A stretch of 64,000 nucleotides of DNA from Deltaproteobacteria bacterium. GTDB taxonomy: Bacteria > Myxococcota_A > Polyangia > Polyangiales > Houyiibacteriaceae. Position numbers and translations under genes: made by a program. The stretch spans positions 1 to 64,000 of the forward strand of contig JAEPMI010000002.1 in assembly GCA_017644045.1 (NCBI GenBank), read 5' to 3'. This document shows positions 38,153 through 47,352 of this stretch, one piece after another (the stretch's first letter is position 1; every line of letters starts with the position of its first letter). The notes beneath the pieces were generated by a model. The model worked only from the letters and a program-made list of their open reading frames with translations, was not told where the DNA came from and made no database searches.

Positions 38153-38169
38153 CGAGTCGCGCCAGAGCC

Positions 38170-38811
38170 TCAGCTCCAGGCGATGGTGTACTCGATGGCG
38201 CTCACGGGGACGCCATGAGCTTCGCCTTCGTCGCCGAAGAGCTCCGCCGACGTGCGCGGGGCGGTGGCGCCGGCGAGCTTGAGGATCGTGTCCATGTACG
38301 AGGTGCACACGAGCGCGTGCCAGCCCGCGAGTGCCGTGGGCACCCCATGCTGGATGTTGACCACGCGGTGCTTCTCGACATCGGTGATCTCGGTCTCGAT
38401 GAAGTCGAAGTACTGAGCCATGATCTTCGGGATGCGCTGCGCGATGGCTTCGGCGGAGACCAGGTTCATCAAGAACTTGTAGACGCCCTTGATGTCCTGC
38501 TCGGCCTGGACGCGCGAGCGGATGCGGATGAACTGCGGGAAGCTCAGCCGCGTCAGGTGTCCGCAGGCGACGCCGGCCTGCGCGAGGGGGAAGACGTCGT
38601 ACTTGCTCGCCGCGAGGAAGGGCTGGTCGAAGAAGTGGGTCTGGGCCGGGTCGTTCAGCTCCGCGACCATGGCGCGGACGCCGCCCGGGACGTAGCGCTC
38701 GGTGTAGTCGAGGTGCCCCTTGTAGGCGACGCCCTTGACCTTGAACGGGCTCTTTCCGGGCCCGAAGGGCACACCGAAGAGCTCCTGTCCGTTCGTGTTG
38801 GTCAAAGACAT
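38170..38811 (-). CDS. TIGR02265-like (DUF2378-type) Myxococcales protein
   Basis: 213 residues from the ATG at 38811. The blocks ERYVPGGVRAMVAELNDPAQTHFFDQPFLAASKYDVFPL and VQAEQDIKGVYKFLMNLVSAEAIAQRIPKIMAQYFDF follow the pattern I associate with the TIGR02265 paralogous family restricted to Myxococcales; family assignment is from memory. No catalytic motif, no signal peptide. Function unknown. Ends 17 bases from the convergent POT gene. Confidence 0.6.
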   Translation of the reverse strand: MSLTNTNGQELFGVPFGPGKSPFKVKGVAYKGHLDYTERYVPGGVRAMVAELNDPAQTHFFDQPFLAASKYDVFPLAQAGVACGHLTRLSFPQFIRIRSRVQAEQDIKGVYKFLMNLVSAEAIAQRIPKIMAQYFDFIETEITDVEKHRVVNIQHGVPTALAGWHALVCTSYMDTILKLAGATAPRTSAELFGDEGEAHGVPVSAIEYTIAWS

Positions 38812-38928
38812 CGAACCCTTCAGAGGTAGTGCTCGGTCTCCGTGGGGGCAAGGAGGTGGGTCGGTCGAGGGACGAAGCGTCAGGGACCTTTTGCCTTCGA
38901 GGTCGGGGCCCGCCATCCTCGCGTCGCC

Positions 38929-39747
38929 GTGTCCCGACCGCCGGAACCGTCCGATCCCGCCAAGCTCGAGGCCTTCATCGGGCCGGGGCGCACCTTCGCC
39001 TACACCGATGAGGGTGAGGGCCCCTGCTTCCTGCTCGTGCACGGGCTCCCGGGCAGCGGACGCGACTTTCGCTGGCTGGCGCCGCCGCTGAGCCGAGGAG
39101 GCCGCGTGGTGCGCGTGGACATGCCTGGCTTCGGTGACACGCCGGCTGCGACGGCGCCGGGGCTCGATGTGCCCGCGCGTGCGCGCTTCGTGCTCGCGGT
39201 GAGCGAGGCGCTCGGGCTCGAGCGACCGGTGGTGGTCGGGCACTCGATGGGCGGCGTGGTCGCCGCGCGGGCCGCGGTGCTGGCACCGGACGCGTTCGCG
39301 GGGCTCGGCCTGATCGCGTCCCCAGGCTTGCGCGTGCATCGTGCGCTGCGGCGCGGACCCTTTCGCAGCATCGGAAAGGTGCTCGGCTCACCAGTGGCGC
39401 GGCGACTGCTGAAGAAGCCGATGCGGCAGATGTTCGAAGCGTCCGGCTTCCGCCACGCGAGCGACGACGAGCTCAGCCGGACGATGCGGATCCTCAGCGA
39501 GACCTCGATGGCCGAGCACGTCAGCGCCCTCGCGGACGTTCGCAGGTCGGGCCTCCCGACGCTTCACGCGTGGAGCGAGGACGACCCGATGATCGAGGAC
39601 GCCATCATGCGCGACACCGCTCGCTCGATTGGCGGCGAGGCTCACGCCTATCCCGACGGCGGGCACAACCCGCAGAAGCACCACGCCGTCGAGATTGCCG
39701 CGGCGCTGCTCGCATGGCGAGCAGCAGGAGCGCGAGCGGCAGAGTGA
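38929..39747 (+). CDS. Alpha/beta hydrolase
   Basis: 272 residues from the GTG at 38929; an in-frame ATG 87 bases upstream adds low-complexity sequence and is less likely. Oxyanion HGLPGSGRDF (~38-47), nucleophile elbow GHSMGG (Ser106), acid in WSEDDPM and catalytic His in GGHNPQKHH. A short cap domain lies between. Substrate unknown; resembles MhpC/epoxide-hydrolase-like members. Its 3' end overlaps the convergent protease gene by 143 bases. Confidence 0.85.
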   Translation: MSRPPEPSDPAKLEAFIGPGRTFAYTDEGEGPCFLLVHGLPGSGRDFRWLAPPLSRGGRVVRVDMPGFGDTPAATAPGLDVPARARFVLAVSEALGLERPVVVGHSMGGVVAARAAVLAPDAFAGLGLIASPGLRVHRALRRGPFRSIGKVLGSPVARRLLKKPMRQMFEASGFRHASDDELSRTMRILSETSMAEHVSALADVRRSGLPTLHAWSEDDPMIEDAIMRDTARSIGGEAHAYPDGGHNPQKHHAVEIAAALLAWRAAGARAAE

Positions 39748-40582
39748 TCGGCGGCGGCGTCCCGGCGGCCTGACAGCCGCCGTTGTGGGTGACGTCGCTC
39801 GCCCAGGCGCCCTCCCCCTCGCCATCGGACAGCCGACGCGACGCGAAGCAGTCCCCGGTCCACTCGTAGTCCGTCTCGCCCGCGGCCAGGATGCCCACGA
39901 GCGTTCCGTCGCGAATGACGGGCGAGCCCGAGCTGCCGTCTTCCACGTCCGCGTAGAGGACGAAGCCATCCCCTTCGCGGCGGTCCACCGTGAGCTCTTC
40001 GACGAGCGCGGGCGCACCGGCGGGATGACCGGCGATGGTGATCGCGTCGCCGGCACGGGCACGCCCCAGCGGGAGCGGCGTGCGCCCCGTGTCGCGCCCG
40101 AGTCGGAGGCGGACCTGATCGAGCGCGAGCCGCTCGGCCTCGCGGGCGACGCACTGAAAGACCTGGTCGGGGTCGACGGGAGTCAGCGTGCCTGCGTCGC
40201 GGCGGTAGCCGAAGACGACGCGGAGCGCTTCGCAGGCGGCGTCGTTCGGCACGCAGTGCGCGGCCGTGAGCACCGCATCCGGGGCGACCAAGACGGCGCT
40301 GCAATCGGAGAGCGAGAGCTCGGTCGCGAAGCGCTCGCCATCGCAGAGCGGACCACCGAGTCGCTCGGCGAGCGTGGTCGCGGCGAGCGTGACTCGGTCG
40401 CCCTCGATGGAGAGTCGGTCCGCGGGGACGAGGGCCGCGAGGGTCTGCGCGATCTCGGGGTAGACGGCGGGGTCGAGAGGGGCGCGGTCGTCGGTTCCGT
40501 ACACCACGGCCTCGGTGCGACTCCCCTCCGCGGGAGCCAGCGCACAGCCGGCGAAGAGGAGCAGGGAGACGCGACGAAGCAC
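39605..40582 (-). CDS. Secreted trypsin-like serine protease with MYXO-CTERM-like region
   Basis: 325 residues from the GTG at 40582, where the signal/lipobox begins (VSLLLFAGC). Catalytic triad visible: His109 in LTAAHC, Asp155 in RLALDQVRLRLG, Ser218 in DGSSGSPV. After the protease domain comes NGGCQAAG, a hydrophobic stretch (ITLPLALLLLAM) and an Arg cluster, like a MYXO-CTERM sorting tail, then ~25 extra Arg/Ser-rich residues. The last 143 bases run antisense to the hydrolase gene, so the extra tail may come from loss of an earlier stop. Confidence 0.8.
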   Translation of the reverse strand: MLRRVSLLLFAGCALAPAEGSRTEAVVYGTDDRAPLDPAVYPEIAQTLAALVPADRLSIEGDRVTLAATTLAERLGGPLCDGERFATELSLSDCSAVLVAPDAVLTAAHCVPNDAACEALRVVFGYRRDAGTLTPVDPDQVFQCVAREAERLALDQVRLRLGRDTGRTPLPLGRARAGDAITIAGHPAGAPALVEELTVDRREGDGFVLYADVEDGSSGSPVIRDGTLVGILAAGETDYEWTGDCFASRRLSDGEGEGAWASDVTHNGGCQAAGTPPPITLPLALLLLAMRAAPRQSRRRGASAGCARRRDRREPRRQSSERCRA

Positions 40583-40633
40583 GAGCCATTTCTTGCACGA
40601 GTGGGACGCGACGTCAGGGAGCGCTGAGCCAAC

Positions 40634-40723
40634 GACGCCGTGACGACGATCGTCCCCTGGCCAAAACGTGCGATTCCCAGGGAAATTCGGTCGGCCAATG
40701 ACGCCGTGACGACGATCGTCCCC
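40634..40723. repeat. Two direct 24-bp repeats containing GACGACGATCGTCCCC
   Basis: Identical 24-bp segments at 40634-40657 and 40700-40723, 66 bases apart, in the 269-base gap between the divergent protease and the secreted-protein gene. They contain the palindrome GACGATCGTC, also the stem core of the terminator at 9161-9195. They could be operator sites for the divergent promoters or members of a dispersed repeat. I see no other feature in this gap. Confidence 0.7.
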
Positions 40724-40851
40724 GGGTATGGGAGCGCCCTTGGGGGCGTGGGACACGGGGAGTGGGCGGTTCCTTGGCGACTTTCTTCAGGGGAAAATTC
40801 GTCGAGATCGTTCCGGGATCTGCCGCGTCTGCTCTCTCCATGGAGGAAGTC

Positions 40852-42186
40852 ATGAAGCGCCACTCGATGCGAGTTCGCCCCGTTCCCACTCGACCCCGGA
40901 GCCTGCTGGCTCTCGTCGCGCTCGCCATCGCTGGCGTCGCGTTCGCCCACACGCCCGCCGAGGCGCAGGGCTGGGGCATCCGACCCGACCAGGTCTCGTT
41001 CCGCGAGACCATTCAACGGGTCGTCGGCATGCCCAGCGACTCCGATCTCCAGCGCCGGACCCAGGCGCTCGGCCTGAACGTCGTGAACGTGATGTGGGAG
41101 GACACGGGTCGCTTCCAGGGGTCGTCGGTCGGCCCGAACATCAGCGACGTGACGCTGCAGGTCCGCGAGCCGCTGGCCAACGGCACGCACCGCACGCACC
41201 TGCTGCCGGTCATCCGGCACCCGAACTTCAGCGACCGCACCGCCGACATCCGTTCGCGCGACATGTGGATCCGCGTCGGCAACCACCGCGAGGGCGAGCA
41301 GCTCCACCCGGTGCCGCTGCGCGAGGTGCTCAGCAACCTGAAGGCATACCTCAGCGACCCGACCAGCCTGATCGGCGAGGACGACTTCACCGCGCCCCGC
41401 GACACCCACTACCTGGTCAGCGCGCAGCACGTCTTCGTGCCGCTGAGCGCTCGCGGCACCGCCGAGTTCAACCCGGTCATCTACAACTACCAGAGCCAGC
41501 CGGAGAGCCCGGCGGTGATGGTGCTGCTCGTCACCCGGCAGGGCATGAGCGCGACCATCATCGAGAACCGCTCGGGCGACCAGAGCTTCCAGGGTTGGGG
41601 CCAGCAGCTCTTCCACAACCACGAGGGTCAGCGCACGATGTTCACCGCCGAGCGCCGCAGCGCGGTCCAGGCCCGCATCGAGCAGGGCGAGGCCCGCGCG
41701 CAGGACGCCGGTGCGTTGGAAGAGGGCGCCGACATGATGATGCTCATCCAGGTGCCGCTCCGTCATCGCTCGCCGCGCTTCCAGGGGATGATGATGGACG
41801 AGATGGCCATGGGTGCCGGTGGCGCGGTGCCGCAGGCGATGCCCTCGGGCGCCCGTCGCAGCACCCGCGGCCGCAGCGACGTCGAACAGGCCGTCATCGG
41901 CCACGGCGACGCGCTCGGTCCCTTCCGCGAGATGGGCAACCTCCGCCTGCAGCGCGACCCGCGCTTCCCGGTGCGAGTGACCGTCCAGCTCTACAAGGCG
42001 ACCAGCAACGGCGTCATCAGCGACGCGGACCTGCAGGACGCGCACCGACAGATCGAGGCCATCTACGAGAACGGTGAGTTCGTCGGCTCGCTGGTCGTGC
42101 CCCGCAGCGACCGCACCCGCCCGACCGAGTGGCGCCGCCTGCGCCGCCGCTGGGTCCGGTGCCCCCCTGGCGCTCGCTGCCGCTGA
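40852..42186 (+). CDS. Secreted protein of unknown function
   Basis: 444 residues. The ATG at 40852 is chosen because GGAGGAAG lies 3-10 bases upstream; the earlier ATG at 40840 overlaps that site. Signal peptide (SLLALVALAIAGVAFAHTPAEAQ), then a mixed alpha/beta domain (~45-230) with FNPVIYNYQSQPESPAVMVLLVTRQGMSATIIEN, a Met-rich stretch (MMMDEMAMGAGG, ~310) and a basic C-terminus (RRLRRRW). No family recognised; probably periplasmic. Confidence 0.6.
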   Translation: MKRHSMRVRPVPTRPRSLLALVALAIAGVAFAHTPAEAQGWGIRPDQVSFRETIQRVVGMPSDSDLQRRTQALGLNVVNVMWEDTGRFQGSSVGPNISDVTLQVREPLANGTHRTHLLPVIRHPNFSDRTADIRSRDMWIRVGNHREGEQLHPVPLREVLSNLKAYLSDPTSLIGEDDFTAPRDTHYLVSAQHVFVPLSARGTAEFNPVIYNYQSQPESPAVMVLLVTRQGMSATIIENRSGDQSFQGWGQQLFHNHEGQRTMFTAERRSAVQARIEQGEARAQDAGALEEGADMMMLIQVPLRHRSPRFQGMMMDEMAMGAGGAVPQAMPSGARRSTRGRSDVEQAVIGHGDALGPFREMGNLRLQRDPRFPVRVTVQLYKATSNGVISDADLQDAHRQIEAIYENGEFVGSLVVPRSDRTRPTEWRRLRRRWVRCPPGARCR

Positions 42187-42198
42187 TACGAACGCAGC

Positions 42199-42242
42199 GA
42201 ACGGACGCGGCCTGCTCCTCGGAGCGGGCCGCGTTCGTGTTC
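42199..42242. terminator. Bidirectional hairpin terminator
   Basis: Long imperfect stem GAACGGACGCGGCC-x-GCTCC with its complement, between convergent genes ending at 42186 (+) and 42245 (-). The continuous core ACGCGGCC/GGCCGCGT is 8 bp and the inner GCTCC/GGAGC 5 bp. Confidence 0.6.
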
Positions 42243-42244
42243 CG

Positions 42245-43801
42245 TCAGTCGCCTTCGGGCTTCTTCGGGAGCTTCGCCGCGACCGGCGGAACCTGGCTCG
42301 GCCGCTCGCTGCGGCGCGGCGGCGTGCTCGCACGGCGCGGCGGGGCGCTCGGCCGGCGTGGTGGAGCCTTGGGCTTCCGGGGCGCCGCCGGCTTGGGCTC
42401 CGCTTCCTCGTCGGTCTCGTCCGGCGGGTTCTCCTCGGCCTCGTCCGTCGCAGCCCCGCCGAGCTCGGACTCCAGGTCCACCTCGACCGACGCCAGCTCC
42501 TCGTCCGCCGACGCCAGCTCCAGTCGCGGCTTGGTCTCCGGCTCGGGCTCTTCGACGGGCTCGGGCGACTCGGCCTCTTCGGGCTCCTCCGCTTCGTCCG
42601 GCTCCGCGCCCGGGACCGAGCGCCCCTCCAGCAAGAAGGGGATCCCCGCGAAGAGCGTGAGGTCCTCGTCGGGCACGACCGCGAGGCGCTGCCGGAGCTC
42701 GTCGTTGTTCAGGTAGAGCTCCTCGCGGCGTCCGTCGTCGTGCTCGCGCTTGAGCGAGAGCTCGATGGGGTTGGGCGAGTGGGCGTGGACCTGGAGCACG
42801 ATCGGGGCGAGCCGACCGCCGATGCGAGCCAGCAGGTCGCGCGTGAGGTCTCCACGGACCGGTCGCGCCTCGCCATCGAGCCGCACGCTCTCGAGCACGC
42901 CCTCGTGGTGCGTGAGCGGGCGCGCGTGGTCGCGGAGCGCCGCGTGGAGCCGACGGAGCGTCGCGTGGTCCTCGTGAGGCGACGGGTGCGGGGTCTCGGA
43001 GCCGTCACCGGGCCGACGGATCTTCCCGACGACCGTGTCGGGGCTCAGCTCCGCGTCGATGATCAGGAAGGTCTCGCCCTGCTCGGGTCGCCGGCTCAGG
43101 CGCAGGCTCATCGAGCCCTCGCCGAGCTCGAGGTAGGTCAGGTAGAGCTCGTCGAGGGGTGCGACCTCCGGGTTGAGCGTGCTGCGGAGGAAGGCCTTCT
43201 TCACCCCGACCTCGAGCACCACGTCGGCGCAGACATCGGCCACGCGCTTCGGCTGCGACCAGCTCGGATCCCGGGCGAGGTCGAGGACGAAGCGTCCGTC
43301 GATCGCCTCCGGGTAGTGCAGCGAGACGCGGCCTCGAGCGGGCCCGTCGTACGAGAGGGTGAGCTCCCAACCCTGGATGGGGAGCGGGCCCGTGAGCAGG
43401 TACTCGCAGAGGCGCAGCGTGAGCTGGTCGACCAGGCCCTCGACCTCGGCCGCGACCGCGCGCTGGTCTCCGTCGAGGTGGGCAGCGCTCTGCTCGCGCA
43501 CGTGGGCGGCCATCGCCTTGACCTGCTCGGTGAGCTCGCGCGCGTGCGGCGCCATCAGATCGGGCTCGCCGGCCCTCGCCGCCTCCTCGACGATCCGCTG
43601 CACCACGGTGTCGAAGAAGCCGTCGACGGCGCTGATGGCGTGGAGCTGCTCCTGCGCGCGCTTGCCGACGCCGCGCTCGTGCCCCTCGATCGTCGCGATC
43701 GTCTGCAGGAGGTCCGCCGATGCGTCGACCCACAGCCGCAGCGCCTCGAGCACGTCGTAGCCACCCTCGAAGGGAACCGAATCGCCGAAGAGGAAGCGCA
43801 T
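42245..43801 (-). CDS. Unknown protein with disordered Glu/Pro-rich C-terminus
   Basis: 518 residues from the ATG at 43801 (MRFLFGDSVPFEGG). Helical first half with coiled-coil potential (~20-140), a beta-rich middle (~140-360: GWELTLSYDGPARGRVSLHYPE, YLTYLELGEGSMSLRLSRR), then ~130 residues of acidic and then Pro/Arg-rich low complexity (PRRPSAPPRRASTPPRRSE). No signal peptide. Divergent from a Ser/Thr kinase 58 bases away, so possibly co-regulated or a substrate; that is inference. Confidence 0.55.
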   Translation of the reverse strand: MRFLFGDSVPFEGGYDVLEALRLWVDASADLLQTIATIEGHERGVGKRAQEQLHAISAVDGFFDTVVQRIVEEAARAGEPDLMAPHARELTEQVKAMAAHVREQSAAHLDGDQRAVAAEVEGLVDQLTLRLCEYLLTGPLPIQGWELTLSYDGPARGRVSLHYPEAIDGRFVLDLARDPSWSQPKRVADVCADVVLEVGVKKAFLRSTLNPEVAPLDELYLTYLELGEGSMSLRLSRRPEQGETFLIIDAELSPDTVVGKIRRPGDGSETPHPSPHEDHATLRRLHAALRDHARPLTHHEGVLESVRLDGEARPVRGDLTRDLLARIGGRLAPIVLQVHAHSPNPIELSLKREHDDGRREELYLNNDELRQRLAVVPDEDLTLFAGIPFLLEGRSVPGAEPDEAEEPEEAESPEPVEEPEPETKPRLELASADEELASVEVDLESELGGAATDEAEENPPDETDEEAEPKPAAPRKPKAPPRRPSAPPRRASTPPRRSERPSQVPPVAAKLPKKPEGD

Positions 43802-43859
43802 GGCGGACATGGTACGCCAACTCGGGGCTCAACTATCATACGCTCCGCTCGGAGCTCTC

Positions 43860-45533
43860 GTGGCCGCGACTGAGAACGAAGAAAAGCCAACGATCACCGT
43901 TGGAACCATCATCGACGACCGCTACGAGGTGAAGGCGGTCCTCGGTGAGGGCGGCATGGGGGCGGTCTACGAGGCCGAGCACCTGGGCCTGAAGCGCCCG
44001 GTCGCCGTGAAGGTGCTGCTGGCCCAGCGGCTGACCGACAAGTCGATGCATCAGCGCTTCGAGCGCGAGGCGCGAACGCTGGCGGCGGTCTCCCATCCGA
44101 ACATCGTCGACGTCACCGACTTCGGCAGCTGGGACGACATGCCCTACCTGGTCATGGAGAAGCTCGAGGGGCAGAACCTCTTCGAGCACCTTCGCGACGA
44201 GGTGCTCTCGCCGAAACGGATCGCGGACATCGCGCTCCAGCTGCTGAACGCGCTCGAGCACGCGCACGGCGAGGGGCTCGTGCACCGGGACCTGAAGCCC
44301 GGAAACGTGTGGATCGAGAAGAAGGAGAGCGGGCGGCTCATGGTGCGCTTGCTCGACTTCGGCTTCGCGAAGTTCGTGGACGGGCGGGGTCACAGCCTGA
44401 CCGACGAAGGCGTGGTGCTGGGGACGCCGGCATACATGTCGCCCGAGCAGGCGGGCGGCGGCACGGTCGACGCGCGGACCGACATCTACGCGACCGGCAT
44501 CCTGCTCTTCCAGATGCTCACCGGGACTCGGCCCTTCGAGGGGAAGCCCGCGAGCGTGCTGCGCGATCACCTGCGCACGATCCCGCCGCGGGTCGATGCG
44601 CTGATTCCCAAGCTGCACGAGAGCTGGGGCGACATCGTGGCCAAGGCGCTGCAGAAGGACCCGGCCGACCGGTTCCAGCGCGCGTCGGAGCTGGCGAGCG
44701 CCATCGTGATGCTCCCGCGGGAAGCGGTGGGTGACGAGGCCCTGCATGCGCAGCACGTCGAGGGTCCGAGCGAAGGGAACACGGAGGAGCTCGGGGCTTC
44801 GGCGCTGCACTCGCTCGATGCGGAGCCAGCGCCGGTGGAGCCGGTGGCCCATCCGGAGAGGCCGCCCGCACCGAAAGCGGAGGGCGGTCGTGGGTGGATG
44901 CTCGGGTTGGTCGCGCTCGTGGCGATCGCGGTGATCGCGGCGGTGGTCTCGATGAGCGGCGACGAACCGGATGAGCCGGGCGCGGAGCAACCGAGCAATG
45001 ACGAGTCGGAGACGGCAGAGCCGGAAGTCGGTGAGCCGATCGAGCCAGACGCGCCGGCGGCACAGCCGGTCGCCGTCGAGCCGCGTGGCGGCGACCCGTG
45101 GGATGGCTGGCCCTCCGACGAGGCGCTCGACTCGCTACGACTGAAGCTCACCACCGGCGAGACGTTGTCCGACGCGGAGAAGCGGGTCATCCGTGGCGCG
45201 CTCCACGCACGCCCGGAGGACCCGAGGCCGCTCGTGCTCCGATACCGGGACCACCTGAACCACCGTTGGTACTCGGAGGCCCTCGACGGATACGCCTCGC
45301 TCTCGCGGACCGCGCCCGACGCCGTCGCGCTCCCGGAGATGCAGGAAGACCTCGTGGTACTCGCGGGCAGTCGGGACGACACGATCGCGAGCACTGCGGG
45401 CCAGCTCGTGGAACGGCTGTACGGCGCCGACGCGTTGCCAGCGGTCGACGCCCAGCTCGAAGCCGCAACCGGCGCAGGTGCCGAACACCTCGAAGCGCTA
45501 CGGGACCGCCTGCAGCCCCCCACGCCCCAGTAG
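43860..45533 (+). CDS. Ser/Thr protein kinase with C-terminal membrane anchor
   Basis: 557 residues; the GTG at 43860 has GGAG 7 bases upstream. Kinase domain ~22-285: Gly loop LGEGGMGAVYEA, Lys51 (VAVKVLL), HRDLKPGN, DFGFAKF, SPEQAGGG. A single TM (GWMLGLVALVAIAVIAAVVSM, ~343-363) is followed by an acidic linker and a ~150-residue C-terminal, probably helical, periplasmic domain. Classical PknB-type topology. Confidence 0.9.
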   Translation: MAATENEEKPTITVGTIIDDRYEVKAVLGEGGMGAVYEAEHLGLKRPVAVKVLLAQRLTDKSMHQRFEREARTLAAVSHPNIVDVTDFGSWDDMPYLVMEKLEGQNLFEHLRDEVLSPKRIADIALQLLNALEHAHGEGLVHRDLKPGNVWIEKKESGRLMVRLLDFGFAKFVDGRGHSLTDEGVVLGTPAYMSPEQAGGGTVDARTDIYATGILLFQMLTGTRPFEGKPASVLRDHLRTIPPRVDALIPKLHESWGDIVAKALQKDPADRFQRASELASAIVMLPREAVGDEALHAQHVEGPSEGNTEELGASALHSLDAEPAPVEPVAHPERPPAPKAEGGRGWMLGLVALVAIAVIAAVVSMSGDEPDEPGAEQPSNDESETAEPEVGEPIEPDAPAAQPVAVEPRGGDPWDGWPSDEALDSLRLKLTTGETLSDAEKRVIRGALHARPEDPRPLVLRYRDHLNHRWYSEALDGYASLSRTAPDAVALPEMQEDLVVLAGSRDDTIASTAGQLVERLYGADALPAVDAQLEAATGAGAEHLEALRDRLQPPTPQ

Positions 45534-45543
45534 CGCAAGCCGC

Positions 45544-45572
45544 CCAGCTCCAGCTCCAGCTCCAGCTCCAGC
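45544..45572. repeat. CCAGCT hexamer tract next to a 39-bp element
   Basis: Nearly five copies of the hexamer CCAGCT directly beside the reverse 39-bp element (45580-45618), with GGACTCC between. The same order (hexamer tract, GGAGTCC, 39-bp element) occurs in the 12852-13353 block, where the hexamer is GTGCAC/GTGGAC. Confidence 0.85.
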
Positions 45573-45579
45573 GGACTCC

Positions 45580-45760
45580 TGTACCCCAGGGACGCTCTTG
45601 AGTTCTTTCCCCGTTCACAGAGCTCGAGGCACCCGTGTGCGCAGCTCATGCGTCAACGCTCGAAGTTGCTGCGTCTTCCACTGCTCTGTGTGAACTCGGA
45701 AAGAACTCAAGAGCGTCCCTCGGGTGTAGTTCTGCACCCGAGGGACAGTCTTTCCGAGCT
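45580..45760. repeat. Three copies of the 39-bp repeat family
   Basis: Reverse copy at 45580-45618, forward copy at 45690-45728, and a reverse partial copy at about 45733-45760 that lacks the middle AACTCAAGAG part. The last two form an inverted repeat (CTCGGGTG/CACCCGAG), as at 76-133. They fill the gap between two convergent kinase genes; together with the hexamer tract they explain nearly all of this 257-base spacer. Confidence 0.85.
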
Positions 45761-45790
45761 CATGGAGCGCCGCGCCAACCTGACGGGGCG

Positions 45791-47122
45791 CTATGTCTTC
45801 GCGCGGGCCGTGAAGCGTGCGATGAACGTGAGCGCGGCCAGTGAGAGGATCGCGCAACGCTCGTAGGGCACGAAGGGTTCGACCTTGCCGAGCAGCCAGT
45901 GGAACGCGGCGGCGATCAGGGTGACGAGCGCGAAGAGCACGAGCGACGTGGTGAGCGCGCCCATGGTTCGTACGCGCTCGGCGATGAGCGCTCGGCGGCT
46001 GCGCCACGCGCGAAGGAGGCGCCTCAGCGCGACCACCCCGACGGCGGCGCCGAGCACACAGGCCGCGACCGCAATCGTCTCGGGGGTGGGCGGAGACCAG
46101 TCGTCGCGAAGCTCGACCTCGGCCACGAAGGCGGCGCCCGCGGCCAGGAGCCAGAGCGCCGCAGCGAGACTGGCGGAGAGCGCGGCTCCGAGGGCTCGGG
46201 TGCGTGCCCAACCGCCCATGTCCACCGGCGCGGGGGCGAGCGCTTCGAGCCGTTCACGGAGTGAGCGAACCGTGGGGATCCGTTCGCCGGGGTCTCGGCT
46301 CATCGCGTCGTCGACCACCTTGGCGACGTCTGCGGGAATGGTGGGTGAGCGCTCCGCGAGCGGGACGGGTGGCTCGGTGAGGAGCTTGGCCAGCGTCTTG
46401 GGGGCGTCGAGATCGCCGTAGGGCGCTTCGCCACTGAGCATGCGGTAGAGGATCGCGCCGACCGCGTAGACGTCCGCGCGCTCGTCGACGTCGGAGGCGG
46501 CCTCCGCCTGCTCGGGTGCCATATAGCCCGGCGTCCCGACGAAGGCGCCTTCGTGCGTGAGCGTCTCCGCGCCTTCGAGCTTCACGACGCCGAAGTCGAG
46601 GACCTTCACCACTTCGCGGCCTTCGACTTCGGCGAGGTAGACGTTGGAGGGCTTCAGGTCGCGATGGACCAAGCCCGCCTTGTGGGCCGGCTCGAGGCCA
46701 CGGCAGATGTCGAGCGCGAGGGCGACCGCGCGGTCGACCGGGAGCCGAGGGTGCGACGCCAGGTGCTCGGCGAGGTCTTCGCCGCGCAGGAGCTCGGTGA
46801 CCACGCAGGGGCGTTGGTCGTCGGTGATGCAGAGGTCGAGCACCTTCACCACGTGCTCGCACTCGAGCTTGGCGAGTGCGCGGGCTTCGCGTTCGGCTCG
46901 CTCTGCGGACTCCGGCCGGTGGCTGCGCGACATGTGCGCGACCTTGATCGCGACCGTGAGTCCGAGGCGCGTGTGCTTCGCGCGGTAGAGGCGGCTCATG
47001 CCTCCATCGGCGACGATGGCCTCCACGCGGTACGTGTCCGCGAGCACGCTCCCGACGAGCGGGTCGTCGATGGTGGGCGCATCGTCGGCGATGCGCACCG
47101 GAGCCCGTTTGGGGGAGCCCAT
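45791..47122 (-). CDS. Ser/Thr protein kinase with four C-terminal membrane helices
   Basis: 443 residues from the ATG at 47122. Kinase domain ~30-295: VADGGMSRLYRAKH, VAIKVAH, HRDLKPSN, DFGVVKL, APEQAEA. Four hydrophobic segments follow (~310-335, 350-370, 390-410, 420-440) with short loops and no large sensor domain. A perfect 7-bp hairpin (AGGGCGC-TAC-GCGCCCT, 47158-47174) lies 36 bases upstream of the start. Convergent with the kinase at 43860. Confidence 0.88.
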   Translation of the reverse strand: MGSPKRAPVRIADDAPTIDDPLVGSVLADTYRVEAIVADGGMSRLYRAKHTRLGLTVAIKVAHMSRSHRPESAERAEREARALAKLECEHVVKVLDLCITDDQRPCVVTELLRGEDLAEHLASHPRLPVDRAVALALDICRGLEPAHKAGLVHRDLKPSNVYLAEVEGREVVKVLDFGVVKLEGAETLTHEGAFVGTPGYMAPEQAEAASDVDERADVYAVGAILYRMLSGEAPYGDLDAPKTLAKLLTEPPVPLAERSPTIPADVAKVVDDAMSRDPGERIPTVRSLRERLEALAPAPVDMGGWARTRALGAALSASLAAALWLLAAGAAFVAEVELRDDWSPPTPETIAVAACVLGAAVGVVALRRLLRAWRSRRALIAERVRTMGALTTSLVLFALVTLIAAAFHWLLGKVEPFVPYERCAILSLAALTFIARFTARAKT

Positions 47123-47352
47123 TGGTGCCACTCTAGCGCGGGGCTCAGCCCGGTTGAAGGGCGCTACGCGCCCTGCGCACGCCCCCTGCGGTCGTCCCCT
47201 CACGCTCGAAAATACTTCGGCATTTCCTCGGTTCGCGGACACCCCATCGAACCCACCCAGACCACGGATCTCCCGTCAACCGGTCTGAGCCCCGCACTAG
47301 CAGGGAGTGGGCGCGGAGAACGGGGCCACCCGTGATACATGATGGTGTGACC

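Noticed and set aside
36098-38851. 917-codon frame antisense to the POT transporter
   Set aside because: Overlaps three well supported genes on both strands and shows only low-complexity charged sequence.
47158-47174. Terminator between the kinase and the amidohydrolase
   Set aside because: The hairpin lies upstream of both divergent genes, so it cannot end either; it may be an operator but there is no further evidence.
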